Of a stretch of DNA of 64,000 nucleotides, positions 24,119-35,010 are shown one piece after another; the first letter of the stretch is position 1, and each line of letters starts with the position of its first letter. The notes beneath the pieces were generated by a model. It made no database searches, was not told the DNA's origin, and was given only the letters and a program-made list of their open reading frames with translations. This DNA is from Micrasema longulum (lineage: Eukaryota; Arthropoda; Insecta; Trichoptera; Brachycentridae): assembly GCA_022494885.1 (NCBI GenBank), contig JAGVSM010003561.1, positions 105,908-169,907 on the forward strand, in the 5' to 3' direction. A program made the position numbers and the translations under genes.

Positions 24119-24671
24119 CTAAATAGTTAAATCAGCCACTCAACTGAGCGGCTAAATTGTTCTTTAAATGCCGGCATTCAACTGAATGGCTAGGTCGTTC
24201 CTTAAATGAATAATGATAACTTAATGTTCGACGTGTTGGCTGATTGAAATCTAGCCCTTGGGATTCGGCCGAACCAAAAGCCGTCGGGTTAGGTAAGGAC
24301 AGGTTAGGTTAAGTTTAATAATAATAAAAAAAGTCTTACTAATTAAGTTACTTTTAAAAAGTCTTACTTATTAATTAGTTAAGGATGAATTATTAAGTTA
24401 AATAAAAGACTTTATATGAGAAAGTTATGTAAACAATTGTTTTTTTGAATTATTATTAAACTTAACCCAACCAATCCCAATTTAATCTAACTTCACGTAA
24501 CAAAATAAATTAAAATATAAAACAATTATTATTGTATTAAAATTAAAGAGGCTTAGCTTTGTTCAACCCTTTAGTTAAACGTACATTCAACTAACAACCT
24601 AGCCATTTAGTTGAATCCCAATTTTTCAATGAACAGCCTAGCCTCTGTTGAGTGGCTGATTTAGCTATTTG
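24119..24671. mobile_element. foldback MITE
   Basis: Arms begin AAATAGTTAAATCAGCCACT (24121) and, inverted, AAATAGCTAAATCAGCCACT (ending 24670). Each arm has a second ATTCAACTNAATGGCTAGG unit. Inner parts (GGTTAGGTTAAGTTTAATAA / TTATTAAACTTAACCCAACC) are also inverted. No coding. Confidence 0.7.
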
Positions 24672-24785
24672 GCGGCGACATAGGTATGTATACATAAATG
24701 AAGTAAACTAATATTAACAATATTTTGAATATTTCTAAATGTTTAAGACATAACTGGATTTTATTCCCTAGAAGTTATTAAGATT

Positions 24786-25275
24786 GGAATTTATTGCAAC
24801 AGGGAGAAAAAACATTTTTGATAAGGGAATATGAAAGTTTAGACATTTACAGGGCCTATGATGTGTCATTGGTTGGTTTAAGTGCCCACTTTATGGACCC
24901 ATATTTCATTAACTCTTCCATATGTTGACTTTTGTAAAGTAAAAGAGTTGAAAACTTTATGGATATGGGTAAGATTCATCTGGCTGAATTATTTCACCAA
25001 TTAGGCAACGCCTACAATACTATTATATTTTGATACTTCTTTTTACATCAGTTAATTATTTAATCAACAATATTTTGAGTACGTCCATAGAATGTTACAC
25101 AGTGTGTAAAGTGACTACTTAAACCAGCCAATAACAGGTTATAAACCCTGTAAATACTCCGACTTCTATATTCCCATCTCAAAAATGGTATTGCCTCTCA
25201 GTTGCAATTAATTTCAATCTTTATAACTCCCTAGAAAGTGAAATTCAGCGTCGTTTACAAACATACTCAAAATGT
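24786..25275. mobile_element. MITE family M, copies C (head-to-head pair)
   Basis: 24786-25000 is a minus copy (TGACATCATAGG core inverted), 25000-25070 the CACC/TAGGCAACGCC part, then TTTTGAGTACGTCC and a plus copy with a deletion (25092-25275) ending ACATACTCAAAATG. Confidence 0.65.
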
Positions 25276-26690
25276 TTTTGGCCACACTTTTTTGCATTTT
25301 TTAAAACTTTTTTGTTGGGTCCGGGTGGACGATGCATACAGTCCCGTGCGTAAAAAAGGACCAGAACCCTGGACTAGCGTTTTTAACACATTAACTATTA
25401 TTCTCAACTTATGTTTATTTTTTAAATTGTCTAAAAAACACAAATATAAAATAATCGTCAGTGTCCAGGAGAACACAGAATACTCGTACAGTTCTGTATG
25501 TAAAAATAGAAATCTTAAAAATCTCAAGTCTACGAAAACGTAGAAATAACATTGACTCCATATTTATGTTTAATTTACTAAATAGCTTAATATGTACCAT
25601 CGTTACTGGAACACGTGGCATTCAATGTTCCGATCTGCTGGTTGCGAAATAATAATGTGCTGTTCCTTGATCCGCACAGCACAAACTATGGTTTGCATAC
25701 ACTAATGTCTCGATTGTGTCGAATCGTAAACTCGAGACAAGATCTGGACTTTTTAAATGAAAGTCTTTCTAGATTTAAACAATCACTTATATAGACCAGA
25801 TCTTGACTTGAGGTGGTAATTATTATAAAAAAATTACTATCGTAGACTTAATAGTTTGGCTACACTTGGGGCATCCAGCCTAAAATCGGGTTTTTACTGA
25901 AATTTCTTAAAAATCCGAATAACTTTTAAACGACTGAATATCGCTGAACATACATGGGGGTTTAATTGATTGTCATTGAGGTCCCTCATCGCTCTGCTAC
26001 CAATGATCCACCCTCCTAGTTACAGGCTGTATATTAAAAGAAATGTATTTACCATAGTTAAATGGACTTAATAAGTCCCTAAATAAATAAGTGTTTTTGA
26101 CTTGTCGAAACATGACATGACTGAAGTGGAGGTAAGTCTGTCTCATAGTAAATTACTGATTGACGCGTCCGCTACCATACCCAAAGTTCTGGATTTAATT
26201 CTTGGCAAAGTCGATATGAAACGTTTGTTTAAATATGGTCTCACAAATCAATATTTTATTATTACCTTCATGAAACAGATTACCGAAATACGCCGCATTT
26301 CGATTACTAAAAAAGCCTTATCCGGAGCGGTTTCTCTCCGTAAAAAAAAGCGGTACACATTTTCGTTAATTTAAAGGGAACGCAATATATATTTTCCAAA
26401 GATAATATTTCATATAATAAAACCGTTTATGTCTTGAATATTATTTCCATGAATATCATTCGCTTTACACCCTCTAGGCCAGAACCCTCTCGTTTCTATT
26501 ACAAATGATATAATAGTTAACCCTTATTAGGTAAAGTACCTACCCACATTCATATTTTTTTATCAGTATCAGTGTCAAAATACTGAGATTGCTGGCAAAA
26601 ATAGTACGTGTAATTCACTTGCAATACAAAAATAAAAATAAAATTAAAAATGGTTCTGATAGCATAAAGCTAATTTATTTCATTGATGTT
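25276..26690. other. no recognisable gene
   Basis: Open frames at 25238-25543 (both strands) and 26102-26374 have no motif. The latter (90 codons) is helix-rich but unsupported by splice or family evidence. Confidence 0.4.
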
Positions 26691-26725
26691 AGTAAATATT
26701 AGGATAAACCATTTACCGACTTTTA

Positions 26726-26767
26726 TGTCTAGCGGTTTCGAGACGTACCTGTCTCTTCGTCAGGACA
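26726..26767 (-). ncRNA. degenerate hammerhead-like motif
   Basis: Minus strand: CTGACGA, A, stem II GAGAC/GTCTC with loop AGGTAC, GAA, then ACCGCTA where the palindrome ACCGGT plus C is expected. Stem I TGTC/GACA still pairs. Probably a decayed Penelope-like terminal piece. Confidence 0.5.
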
Positions 26768-26861
26768 CTCACGACACTAACATGCAAATACTAAAATACA
26801 TTTTCACCTTTACCATCACCGTATTTATGATTATTAAGACCCTGTATTTTTTAAATCACTT

Positions 26862-27105
26862 CGTGTGTGACGTCTCAAGTTCTTTTCCAATTCTTCTCGA
26901 TGAGTTCTGCTGATTCGTCAGTTGACATACCGTAACCCGGATATCTATCATAGCTCTTTTATGCTCGATTGATTTGGAATAACTAATGACGTCATGCAAA
27001 ACAGTTCATTTAAATGATTTTTTTTGTACATTTTCGAGAAACTTCGCCGTACAATTTAATGCGTGAAGTTTTACCGTGCGTAAGAATACATTTTTTGTAT
27101 CCAAT
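26862..27105 (+). repeat. R2 family copy 4
   Basis: GTGTGACGTCTCAAGTTCTT ... ACTTCGCCGTACAATTTAAT ... matching 36145-36385. The left end is missing. Confidence 0.6.
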
Positions 27106-27840
27106 TGGCAATCTTTGAAAGAGTTGGCAATCTTTTGAAGTAACTTTTTGTAGCCTCACGGTCCTAAAAAGCTCAAGTGTCTTTGATCTTCAATTGTCTT
27201 CATAATTTAGAACCGCGTGACTTCCTTATGGTGGGCGCGTATACCAAATTTCCTTTTTAAGGCCTTTTACTTTCCTACTGGAATATTCCATTCAGCTGCA
27301 GCGTCCCATTTTTGTTTTTTACATATTTACACATATTTGTAAAAGTAAGTAACATCATATTAGATATAATAATTTTGGCCATATAATTTTATCTCTTTTA
27401 CTTTGTTATTTGGATTAAATTTCCTTTCAGAAGGCAACTTATCCTTAACCGTAAAAATGCACCATAAGAAGAAGAAAACTTCCTGTTAGTTTTCCAAATA
27501 AAATAAAGCAAAAACGTATTTTTATTTTCAAATTCGGATATTTTTTCCGTAGTTTATTTTCAAGTAAGAAAGTTTAAATAGGTGTTCATTATGAGTCTCC
27601 CAATGGTGCAAGATGTTTTCAGGAGTGCTCTTAATTAGAGCTTTTTACTTTTTGGACGCATTGTTTATTTATACTTTATATGAGCGAACAAAACTTTTCA
27701 TTCCTGAAAAGAGAGAATTTCAACTCAGAAATACACCTGAAAACTTTTCTTAATTTTGCTTCGTCCACTGTTTAAAGGAAATGTAATACTAAACCCTGTA
27801 TTTTTATTTGAGAGGAATAAACAGTAGCATAATTAAAGTA
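27106..27840. other. no recognisable gene
   Basis: AT-rich, only short frames; nothing recognised. Confidence 0.45.
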
Positions 27841-28005
27841 TTTTGTTTAAAATAAAAAAATATATAAACATATAAATATTAAATAAAAAGTACATAAAAA
27901 TGAGAAGACATTGTATAGCTCTAACTCTACTTTCCTCCCCTCTCTCTCTGCTTCCATGAACATGTATATTTCTTAGTAAAAATTCACAATGAACAATAAT
28001 GAATT

Positions 28006-28447
28006 AAACAAAAGTCAACATATGGAAGAGTTGAGGAAATGTGGATGTTCAAACGTAGGCAGAATGGTGAATGTTACACAGTATGTAAAATAACCACTTA
28101 AACCAGCCAATGACAGGTCATAAGCCCTGTAAATGCCTAGACTCCCATATTCATGCATTTCATAATATATTCAGGTTTTTTTTCACTTTGCCCAGCTGTA
28201 TGAAACAGTACTTATGATTTTCTTGTTGTATTACTGTAGAATGTTTTATTATTTAAACTTTTTACTAAATATGCTGTATAATTTTAAGGTTTAATTATTT
28301 TTATAAATCTTGGGTATAAGAAAATTAATGTTTTTTAAAAAAAAATATTAAGCCAAATATGTTAGTATTATAAATGTTTGTAAAAAATAAAAATAAAATA
28401 ATTCCCTTCTCAAAAATGTTTTCCTTCTCTATTTCAACAAATTCAAA
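28006..28447 (+). mobile_element. MITE family M, copy D, itself interrupted
   Basis: Starts ACAAAAGTCAACATATGG and ends TTTTCCTTCTCTATTTCAAC. The core breaks after CATATTC (28152) and resumes ATTCCCTTCTC (28401). Confidence 0.65.
28153..28400 (+). mobile_element. insertion inside MITE copy D
   Basis: 248 bp with an A-rich 3' end (AAAAATAAAAATAAAATA) and a possible short ATTC duplication at both junctions. Probably a 5'-truncated retroposon; family unknown. Confidence 0.5.
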
Positions 28448-28567
28448 TAATTAATTACATGCAGGTAGTAGATGTACATATGAATAAGTAAAAAATAAGA
28501 GTTGAAATTAAAAGTTAAAATGAAAAGTTAAAATTGAAATTGAAAGTTAAAATTAAAATCGAAAGTT

Positions 28568-29591
28568 GGTATTTATATTATTAATAAATCTTTTTAGTTA
28601 TCATTTCGCTGTTCGTCCTCTTTACAGATGTCCAAAGCAACGTTTCACCTTTCTTTTTTTTTATTTTACAAAAGGTGTAAATATGACATAATCTAGGCGG
28701 ACATGGCAAGTGTGTCATTGCGAGGCATCTTGAATGCTTGCCCTTGCTGTAGGAACACATTGACAGTACCGTTTAATGAGATTTCGTTCACTGTTCTGAG
28801 GATTCTCGGCAAAGGGGAAAAAATCCGATTTTAGTTTTATAATTTCCCACAGCATTGGTACGCAAGTTACGGTGATGTACATTAAGGTTTATCTGAGCAA
28901 GAATATCATGGGCATCTAAACAGTTAAATATTAATTTGTGCAAGAATATCAAACCAGCCAAAATCCATTATCGGTATTATTGTCGATTATGCTTGTCTTA
29001 GCTTTGCATACTGCACCTTTTTCGAAACTATTACATTTACTTTATTTTATTTAAATAAAGGGCACTTAGTGCCTTTTACCTATTAGTTTAAATATACATG
29101 CATGAACTTAGATACTGGTAAGTAGAGTTAAGTTATAACGTTACGAGTAAAAAATAGCTATTAAAAATAATTTAAAAGTAACAGTTATTTACAAATATTA
29201 AGCAAGTGTGAAAAAGTACATAAAAATGTACGCACCGTTATAAAAATATTGAAAATTGATCTAGAGATATATTTTGAACTTATACATAAAATCAAGAAAA
29301 AAAAAACATATTAATAAAGAAATTAAAACAATTTTGAATAATAATCAATACAATAGAAGGGTCGCCTTATTGGTACTAAACTTCACATGAAATAAATCAC
29401 CAAAGCCCAGAATATGAAGTCTATTTGTGCAACCGTAGATTGTTTGATGATACGTTTGCCTTTGTATTATTATTTACTAATGTTTAGGTATTGTTTCGAA
29501 TGATTTATTAAGTGAAAAGGCCATGAAAAAACGAAGAAGAAGAAGAATGATTTATTATTGGTCTTATTGTAGAGGGGAATTCTGCTTAAGA
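28568..29591. other. LINE scraps, otherwise featureless
   Basis: 28970-29015 resembles the RT C-terminal remnant at 18.9 kb. 29040-29350 begins with a reversed A-rich tail and a GGCACTTAGTGCC hairpin, similar to 42180-42230, so probably another LINE 3' end. Nothing else recognised. Confidence 0.35.
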
Positions 29592-29778
29592 GGACATTCC
29601 TGATAAGATGATGTACCTGTTCTATATTATATATATTAAACTAACAGTTATTGATGTTATATATATTAAAAAGTGCAGCTAGAAATACAATATATTTAAG
29701 AAAGAAAAAAAAAATATGTTCAAATTTTTTTTATGTAGCACTCATTGAAAACACCGGACATTTTTTTGTCATTTGTAA
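29592..29778 (+). repeat. 187-bp direct repeat, copy 1
   Basis: From GGACATTCCTGATAAGATGA to TTTTTTTGTCATTTGTAA; nearly identical to 31447-31634, differing at only a few positions, mostly poly-A/T lengths. Confidence 0.85.
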
Positions 29779-29905
29779 CACATTCAGCATTCAGCCTATT
29801 TTCGTCCCATTTCGTCGGTACCAAGACTCCACCGTGAGCGGATAATTTTGCCTTCTGCGACAAATGTTTATTTGACAAGATAGATTTCAGTGCGGCATTC
29901 ACTCA
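29779..29905 (-). pseudogene. LINE RT C-terminal scrap
   Basis: Minus strand MNAALKSILSNKHLSQKAKL ... VLVPTKWDENRLNAECV resembles the region after RT in non-LTR elements (compare ESRLNAVEM at 19.0 kb). Cut off where repeat copy 1 begins. Confidence 0.5.
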
Positions 29906-30465
29906 GTTTCAGGAATTTACGTTTCTTTCAATACATTTCTCTGTATTTTCATTTCTACTAAACATACTTCCCACAAATAATTCTACGAACTATTGGAAAT
30001 GATAGAAGATGTTATGATTATTATACAGCTTTTAATGTTACCTGTTTTTTCGAACTGTTACAATGAACATATTGAAAACACGAGTACTTTTCAAAATAAA
30101 AAACCTGTCTGATGCAGTATTGTACGTTTAAATACTGTATATACACTTCGTTTCCCCCTTCAATAGGAAGGGTAGTGTATAGGTGACAGTATTTTCAACG
30201 AGGGGTGTTACTTCCTATCGCGGTATTTATCTAATGCAGACTATAGTATGTTTTTTTTATTTTATATCAAGGATTCGTTTGTTGCAAAGTTTATTAAAAG
30301 TTGGTTCTGTGAACGAGTCTCATAGTATTGTATACTTAATGACATTTTTCTAAAAGGTTTTTTAGACATAAAAAATTCCCAATGGAAATACGGCACACAT
30401 ATCGTTTTGTTTTTTAAAGAAAGGGTTCAATCTATACCTTGATGCATACATTCTATATAGAACCG

Positions 30466-30495
30466 GGTTGTGGTCCCGTGGTGACGGTGAACGTA
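30466..30495 (+). repeat. SINE family B head scrap
   Basis: GGTTGTGGTCCCGTGGT, as at 38745, then breaks into LINE-c sequence. Confidence 0.4.
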
Positions 30496-31375
30496 ATGGT
30501 GTATTTTATTGTTGACATTATATCGTATTAACTGCATTTAATGGTTACCTACTGTATTGTATGGGACTCGTCGCACATTATTCATTCGATGTGTATCAGT
30601 TAAATTTTAAAATAAAATGCTTTTTTTTTTTTTAGAATACGGTTTTGAAATTTAACATACTTTTAAAAAATACAATTTATAACATTTCTTGATTTGAATT
30701 TTATCAAAGAGGTTTCAAATCTTTTACCAAGCTCTTTCTTGTACCATTTAATACAATTACACATTTAAACCAAATATTTTTTTATACTTACGCCCCACAC
30801 ACACGCACCCTCTCCCACATCCATTCCCACACGCACATGTACCCTCTCCCTCATTGATTCATGCATACACATATTCACATACACACGAATACAAACGTCA
30901 CACACATACAATTACGTAAACTCTTTTCTTATATATTATGTGTCATTAGATTTACAGTGGAAAATGAATAAAATGAATAAAATGAATAAAATGAATAAAA
31001 TGAATAAAATGAATAAAATGTATGAAATGAATAACATGAATAAAATGAATAAAATGAATAAAATGAATAAAATGAATAAAATGAATAAAATGAATAAAAT
31101 GAATAAAATGAATAAAATGAATAAAATGAATAAAATTAATAAAATGAATAAAATGAATAAAATGAATAAAATGAATAAAATGAATAAAATGAATAAAATG
31201 AATAAAATTAATAAAATGAATAAAATTAATAAAATGAATAAAATGAATAAAATGAATAAAATGAATAAAATGAATAAAATGAATAAAATGAATAAAATGA
31301 ATAAAATGAATAAAATGAATAAAATGAATAAAATGAATAAAATGAATAAAAAATAAATAAAACAAATAAAATAAA
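30496..31375 (+). mobile_element. LINE-c 3' end, 5'-truncated
   Basis: Matches the 3' region of the LINE at 51180-52960 in inverse orientation (GGGACTCGTCGCACATTATT, ACATGTACCCTCTCCC, GTGTCATTAGATTTACAGTG). It ends in a long 9-bp repeat where the other copy has a short AAATAAAATGAAATAAATAA tail. Confidence 0.7.
30964..31350 (+). repeat. 43-unit 9-bp minisatellite (ATGAATAAA)n
   Basis: 387 bp of ATGAATAAA, with only a few variant units (ATGTATGAA, ATGAATAAC, ATTAATAAA). It reads open on both strands as MNK or HFI repeats purely because of the unit; not a gene. Confidence 0.95.
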
Positions 31376-31446
31376 TAAATAATTATGTATTTCAGTATTA
31401 ACATGATAATGTAGTTAGGGTCCAGACGAAGAGACGGTTACGACGG

Positions 31447-31634
31447 GGACATTCCTGATAAGATGATATACCTGTTCTATATTATATATATTAAACTAAC
31501 AGTTATTGATGTTATATATATTAAAAAGTGCAGCTAGAAATACAATATATTCAAGAAAGAAATAAAAAAATATGTTCAATTTTTTTTTATGTAGCACTCA
31601 TTGAAAACACCGGACATTTTTTTGTCATTTGTAA
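31447..31634 (+). repeat. 187-bp direct repeat, copy 2
   Basis: Second copy, 1855 bp after the first and in the same orientation. Preceded by unrelated sequence. Confidence 0.85.
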
Positions 31635-31721
31635 TAAAAAATAAACACATTATTGTAAGACGTCACTCCCTTTTATGTACACAAGATTTTTTTTTCATTT
31701 AAGTAATAGGAAACGTCAATC

Positions 31722-32630
31722 CATACTTCCATACTAATATTATAAATGCAAAAGTGGGTTTAATTGTTTGTTTGTGTTTCCTTCACGTTTCAACGGAGCG
31801 ATCGATTGACACATTTTTTGCATAGGGATAGCCGGAAAGAGGAGAAGTAAAATAGGATACCTATTTTTCAAATCAAATAAAAAAGTAATCACAATGAAAA
31901 AAATATATCAAATAATTAGTGACATTATTTGAAAAGAAGTAGTTAGTAAGGTGGGAAGATAAAAATAATCAATTTGAAATCAATTCTTTAAATTTGAAAA
32001 ATTGACTTTTTAATTAAAAGAAATATCTATTATTAGTTTGGTAGGCTTTTCATTTTAGTTGTGTCGTAGGGTTTAGGATTTGTGAACATAATAATGATGC
32101 TACGTCACCATAGAGTCTATGGTGGCCGTTGGTCTATGGCATAGACCAACGAATCATCGTATTTCTTTAATAGCGAAAGTTAGAAGATCAAGCTACTTTC
32201 AATCCTTATAAGATATTTAATTTCACTGGAAAAATTCGTATTGATAAACAAAAAGTCTTATTGATAAACAACATCATCGTCATCATCGTTCCCTTTCCGC
32301 ATCTAATGGTGCATAGAGCACTGCATTGGTACACCAATAACAGGGTATCTTGATATTTTTTGTTACATGAAGGTAAGATGATCAGTATTACGCTTCAGGT
32401 ACCAGTCCTGGGACTATGAAATATTCTAGTGAGAAAACACCCTTTAAATAAATATTTCATATCAACCATGTCGAGAATTGAACCGGGGCCTTTTGCATGG
32501 CAGGCTAACGCGCTGACCATTACACCACGAGGCCGACAATATTGATACACCGATTGATAAACAACACAACGAATTAATAACCTAAATAATTTCTCCCTAA
32601 TACCACGTGTGCAAAGCTGCGGGTAAGAGA
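31722..32630 (+). repeat. ATTATAAATGC-type insect repeat with nested SINE
   Basis: Left end CCATACTAATATTATAAATG followed by a T-rich CTTCACGTTTCAACGGAGCG; right end GTGCAAAGCTGCGGGTAAGA. These ends are typical of a very common non-coding insect repeat. The middle matches 7262-7715. A SINE is inserted at 32275-32538. Confidence 0.55.
32275..32538 (-). repeat. tRNA-derived SINE, family A, near full length
   Basis: Minus strand starts GTCGGCCTCGTGGTGTAATG (A-box region), then CCCCGGTTCAATTCTCG (B box), a body shared with 15622-15790, and ends in a GATGATGACGATGATG tail. Not a tRNA gene: the acceptor ends do not pair. TTGATAAACAAC flanks both sides, though several copies make the exact duplication ambiguous. 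Confidence 0.7.
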
Positions 32631-32659
32631 TAATCTGTATTAAATTTATATAAACATTT

Positions 32660-33660
32660 GAATTTCGTTGAAATGGCTTGGCAAATTGCTCACTAGAAAA
32701 TCTAAGACCATTATTTACAAAACTCTTCTCAGACCGGTCATTGCTTATGGCGCCAAATGCTGGGTTATGACCAAAGTGATGAAAACATTTATTTATTTAT
32801 TTATTTTATTTAATGCACAAAATACACAATTTTATCATAGAGCACAATAATATTTTTTTTATGTCCCGACTTGTTAGAAAATTCCGTGTCGGGACTCTTC
32901 TATATATAAAACAAAAACAGTTATTAACATATTAAACAATATACAAAATAATCAAAACAATATACAAAATAATAATAGAAAAATATAAATACTAAAAATT
33001 TATACATGTCAAAAAATGGAATGCAGAAAAGTTATGTAATAATACATGACAGTATGTTATTAATAATTTATAGCAATTTTATAATTCAATTAAGTAATTA
33101 ATTGTTATTACAAATAAATACAAAATAATACAATAAAGCAATAATAGTAACACATCTACATGTATGGTAGAATATGTAATTTAAAAAACATAATAATAAA
33201 GTTAAAATATATATTTACAAATAATTATGCATAACTATTAAGTTTATTCAAAGATGATATACACATTGTATTAGTATTTTAAATATACATATTAAGGAAG
33301 ATATTTGGTGCTGTCAACCAAAACGGAATGTAGAGGAGACGGTTTAATCATGAACTAGAGACACTGTATGGCGAACCCAACATTGCACAATTCTTCAAAA
33401 TAATAAGATTACAATGGTTGGGCCATGTGCACAGAATGAATGATAATCGTACCCCAAAAAAGATTATTTATACCACTTCGGAAGGTAGACGAAGCAGAGG
33501 CAGACCAAAATTTAGATGGCTGGATAATGTGAAAATTGACATTAGAGCAATTGTCTTGACGAACTGGAGAAGAGCCGCAGGGTGCAGGGACGCATGGAGT
33601 CAGATTCTGGAGGAGGCCAGGGCCCACAACGGGCTGTAGCGCCACTGATGATGATTTCGT
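32660..33660 (+). pseudogene. RTE-type LINE C-terminus, interrupted
   Basis: 32670-32790 reads LLTRKSKTIIYKTLLRPVIA ... CWVMTK; after an inserted element it resumes near 33291 as KIFGAVNQNGM*RRRFNHEL, then WLGHVHRMNDNRTPKKIIY, SRGRPKFRWLDNVKIDI, WRRAAGCRDAWSQILEEA and stop at 33637. This is the conserved tail after RT of insect endonuclease-RT LINEs. The 3' end is CGCCACTGATGATGAT. Confidence 0.75.
32791..33290 (-). mobile_element. LINE-e 3' fragment inserted in an RTE LINE
   Basis: Begins with an (ATTT)n stretch, i.e. an A-rich tail on the minus strand, and matches 4570-5050 over its length, including the GTCGGGACTCTTCTATATAT segment. Confidence 0.7.
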
Positions 33661-33749
33661 TGAAATATTTGATACTTCTTAGATTTAAGTTAATTATTGA
33701 CAATTCTTGATGGAATTCCATTGAAATTAAAAAATAAGTTATCTTTAAA

Positions 33750-34245
33750 TATGACTGATTTTTTTTTCTTTTTTTGATGTGTATTATTATTGTCTTATAC
33801 TCTTTCTGGAATTATTTTTTCAAATATTTTTAATATGTGTACCATTATTATCTAATACATAGAGTAATTTAATTTTTATTATAATATTAATGTGTTAATG
33901 CCTTTTTTTTGTATTCAAAAAGGAAAAAGGAAAGAAAGAAAGATTATTTGCAATTTGCTTTTTATTTTTTTCTTATTTACTTTGTAAACCTACCGTTTTT
34001 ATTATTATTATTATTTTTAATGCATATTTTTATACCTAATATGTTACATTATATTCAAATTTTTATCTTTTTTACTACGAAATGTTTTTATTTTTGATTT
34101 TGCATTGCCGTATGCTTTTTTGTTTTCTACATGTCTTAAAATAATTGGTTTTTGTTTATTTTAAAAATTATTACTATGTTTGTACTTACCTGCATAATTT
34201 TTGTAAATGCCCCCTGGGCTATTGTAAAATTAAAATAAATAAACA
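33750..34245 (+). mobile_element. LINE-a 3' end
   Basis: TTTGTACTTACCTGCATAAT ... GTAAATGCCCCCTGGGCTAT followed by AAAATAAATAAAC. Non-coding. Matches 56600-56775. Confidence 0.55.
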
Positions 34246-34264
34246 AGAAAAAAAAATACAAAAT

Positions 34265-34326
34265 AAAAATACTTAGTACACTTTCACTTATTTATTTGAC
34301 TAATTAGCGCTTTCACCCTCTAATGC
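34265..34326 (-). ncRNA. 3' half of a hammerhead-like motif
   Basis: Minus strand GGGTGAAAGCGCTAATTAGT: GAA followed by palindrome AGCGCT. The 5' CTGANGA core is absent. Same sequence type as 37118-37156. Confidence 0.35.
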
Positions 34327-34600
34327 CCATTATTATTTATTTTCTTACTCAAAACTGTATTCTTCATCCCCCCGGACACATAAATAGGTAGTATAGTGCC
34401 AACTAGTGGTCATAAAAAATACGTAGCCTTCATTTTCCATATTTTGTATTTGAGATTAAGAAAAAAACATTTTTCTATTTATTTTAAAATGAAACGAACG
34501 CACGTAAACATTGTTCTCTACCTTCCGTTACAAGAGTTACTAGATACTCCACTCTGATACATCTGATACTCTGTACAATCTACTTCCATTATCCATAAGG

Positions 34601-34725
34601 ACAATTAGTAAGTTCTCACCTTAGAGTATATACTCTAAGGTGAGAACCTACTAATTGTTACTCACCTTGGAGTATATAGAGTATATACTCTAAGGTTCTC
34701 ACAATATAAAATTGCTATTATGAAA
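34601..34725. repeat. palindrome with ACTCTAAGGTGAGAAC arms
   Basis: 34601-34658 is a 58-bp palindrome with one mismatch, centred on GAGTATATACTC. A second, imperfect one follows (34660-34700). Similar TTAGAGTATATAC...GTATATACTCTAA at 42122-42157. Confidence 0.75.
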
Positions 34726-34734
34726 TGGATAGTG

Positions 34735-35010
34735 GTGGTGGGTTGCGCACGGATCGATGAGTGGATCAAGCCAAATAGGTAAAATGTGTGTACTGTTAAT
34801 GAAATTTGTTCTATTGTTCTATATAAATTGGTTATGTTTTTTATGATTATTTTAGTTTTTTATTGTTTATTACGTTAACTTTGTTAAATAGCTAATCTAA
34901 GGCATGTTTCACATTTTGAATAATGTTTCCCTCGGCACGGGACATCCCAGTGAGGGAACATTATTCTGTATAAAAAAAGGATACAAACAATGTAAAAGTG
35001 TAAATAAATA
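34735..35010 (+). mobile_element. LINE-d 3' end
   Basis: Ends a reading frame GCARIDEWIKPNR* (compare GCARIDEWIRAKL* at 49.4 kb), then a 3' region with the hairpin GTTTCCCTC...GAGGGAAC and an A-rich tail (AATAAATAAATC). Another copy at 58556-58800. Confidence 0.6.

Larger units (their letters stand above)
27845..28567 (-). mobile_element. LINE-f fragment, split by a MITE
   Basis: 27845-28005 and 28448-28567 match consecutive parts of 48205-48500 (CTACTTTCCTCCCCTCTCTC, GGTAGTAGATGTACATATGA). Between them sits MITE copy D. Ends in a degenerate AGTTAAAATTAAA minisatellite (28500-28567). Minus orientation is inferred from the intact copy at 48 kb. Confidence 0.6.

Noticed and set aside
24280..24330. 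GGTTAGG repeats suggesting insect telomeric TTAGG
   Set aside because: Only a few irregular units, located in an arm of a foldback MITE; not a telomeric array.
30940..31404. Open frames of about 140-150 codons on both strands (Met-Asn-Lys or His-Phe-Ile repeats)
   Set aside because: They exist only because the 9-bp unit has no stop in those frames; it is a minisatellite.
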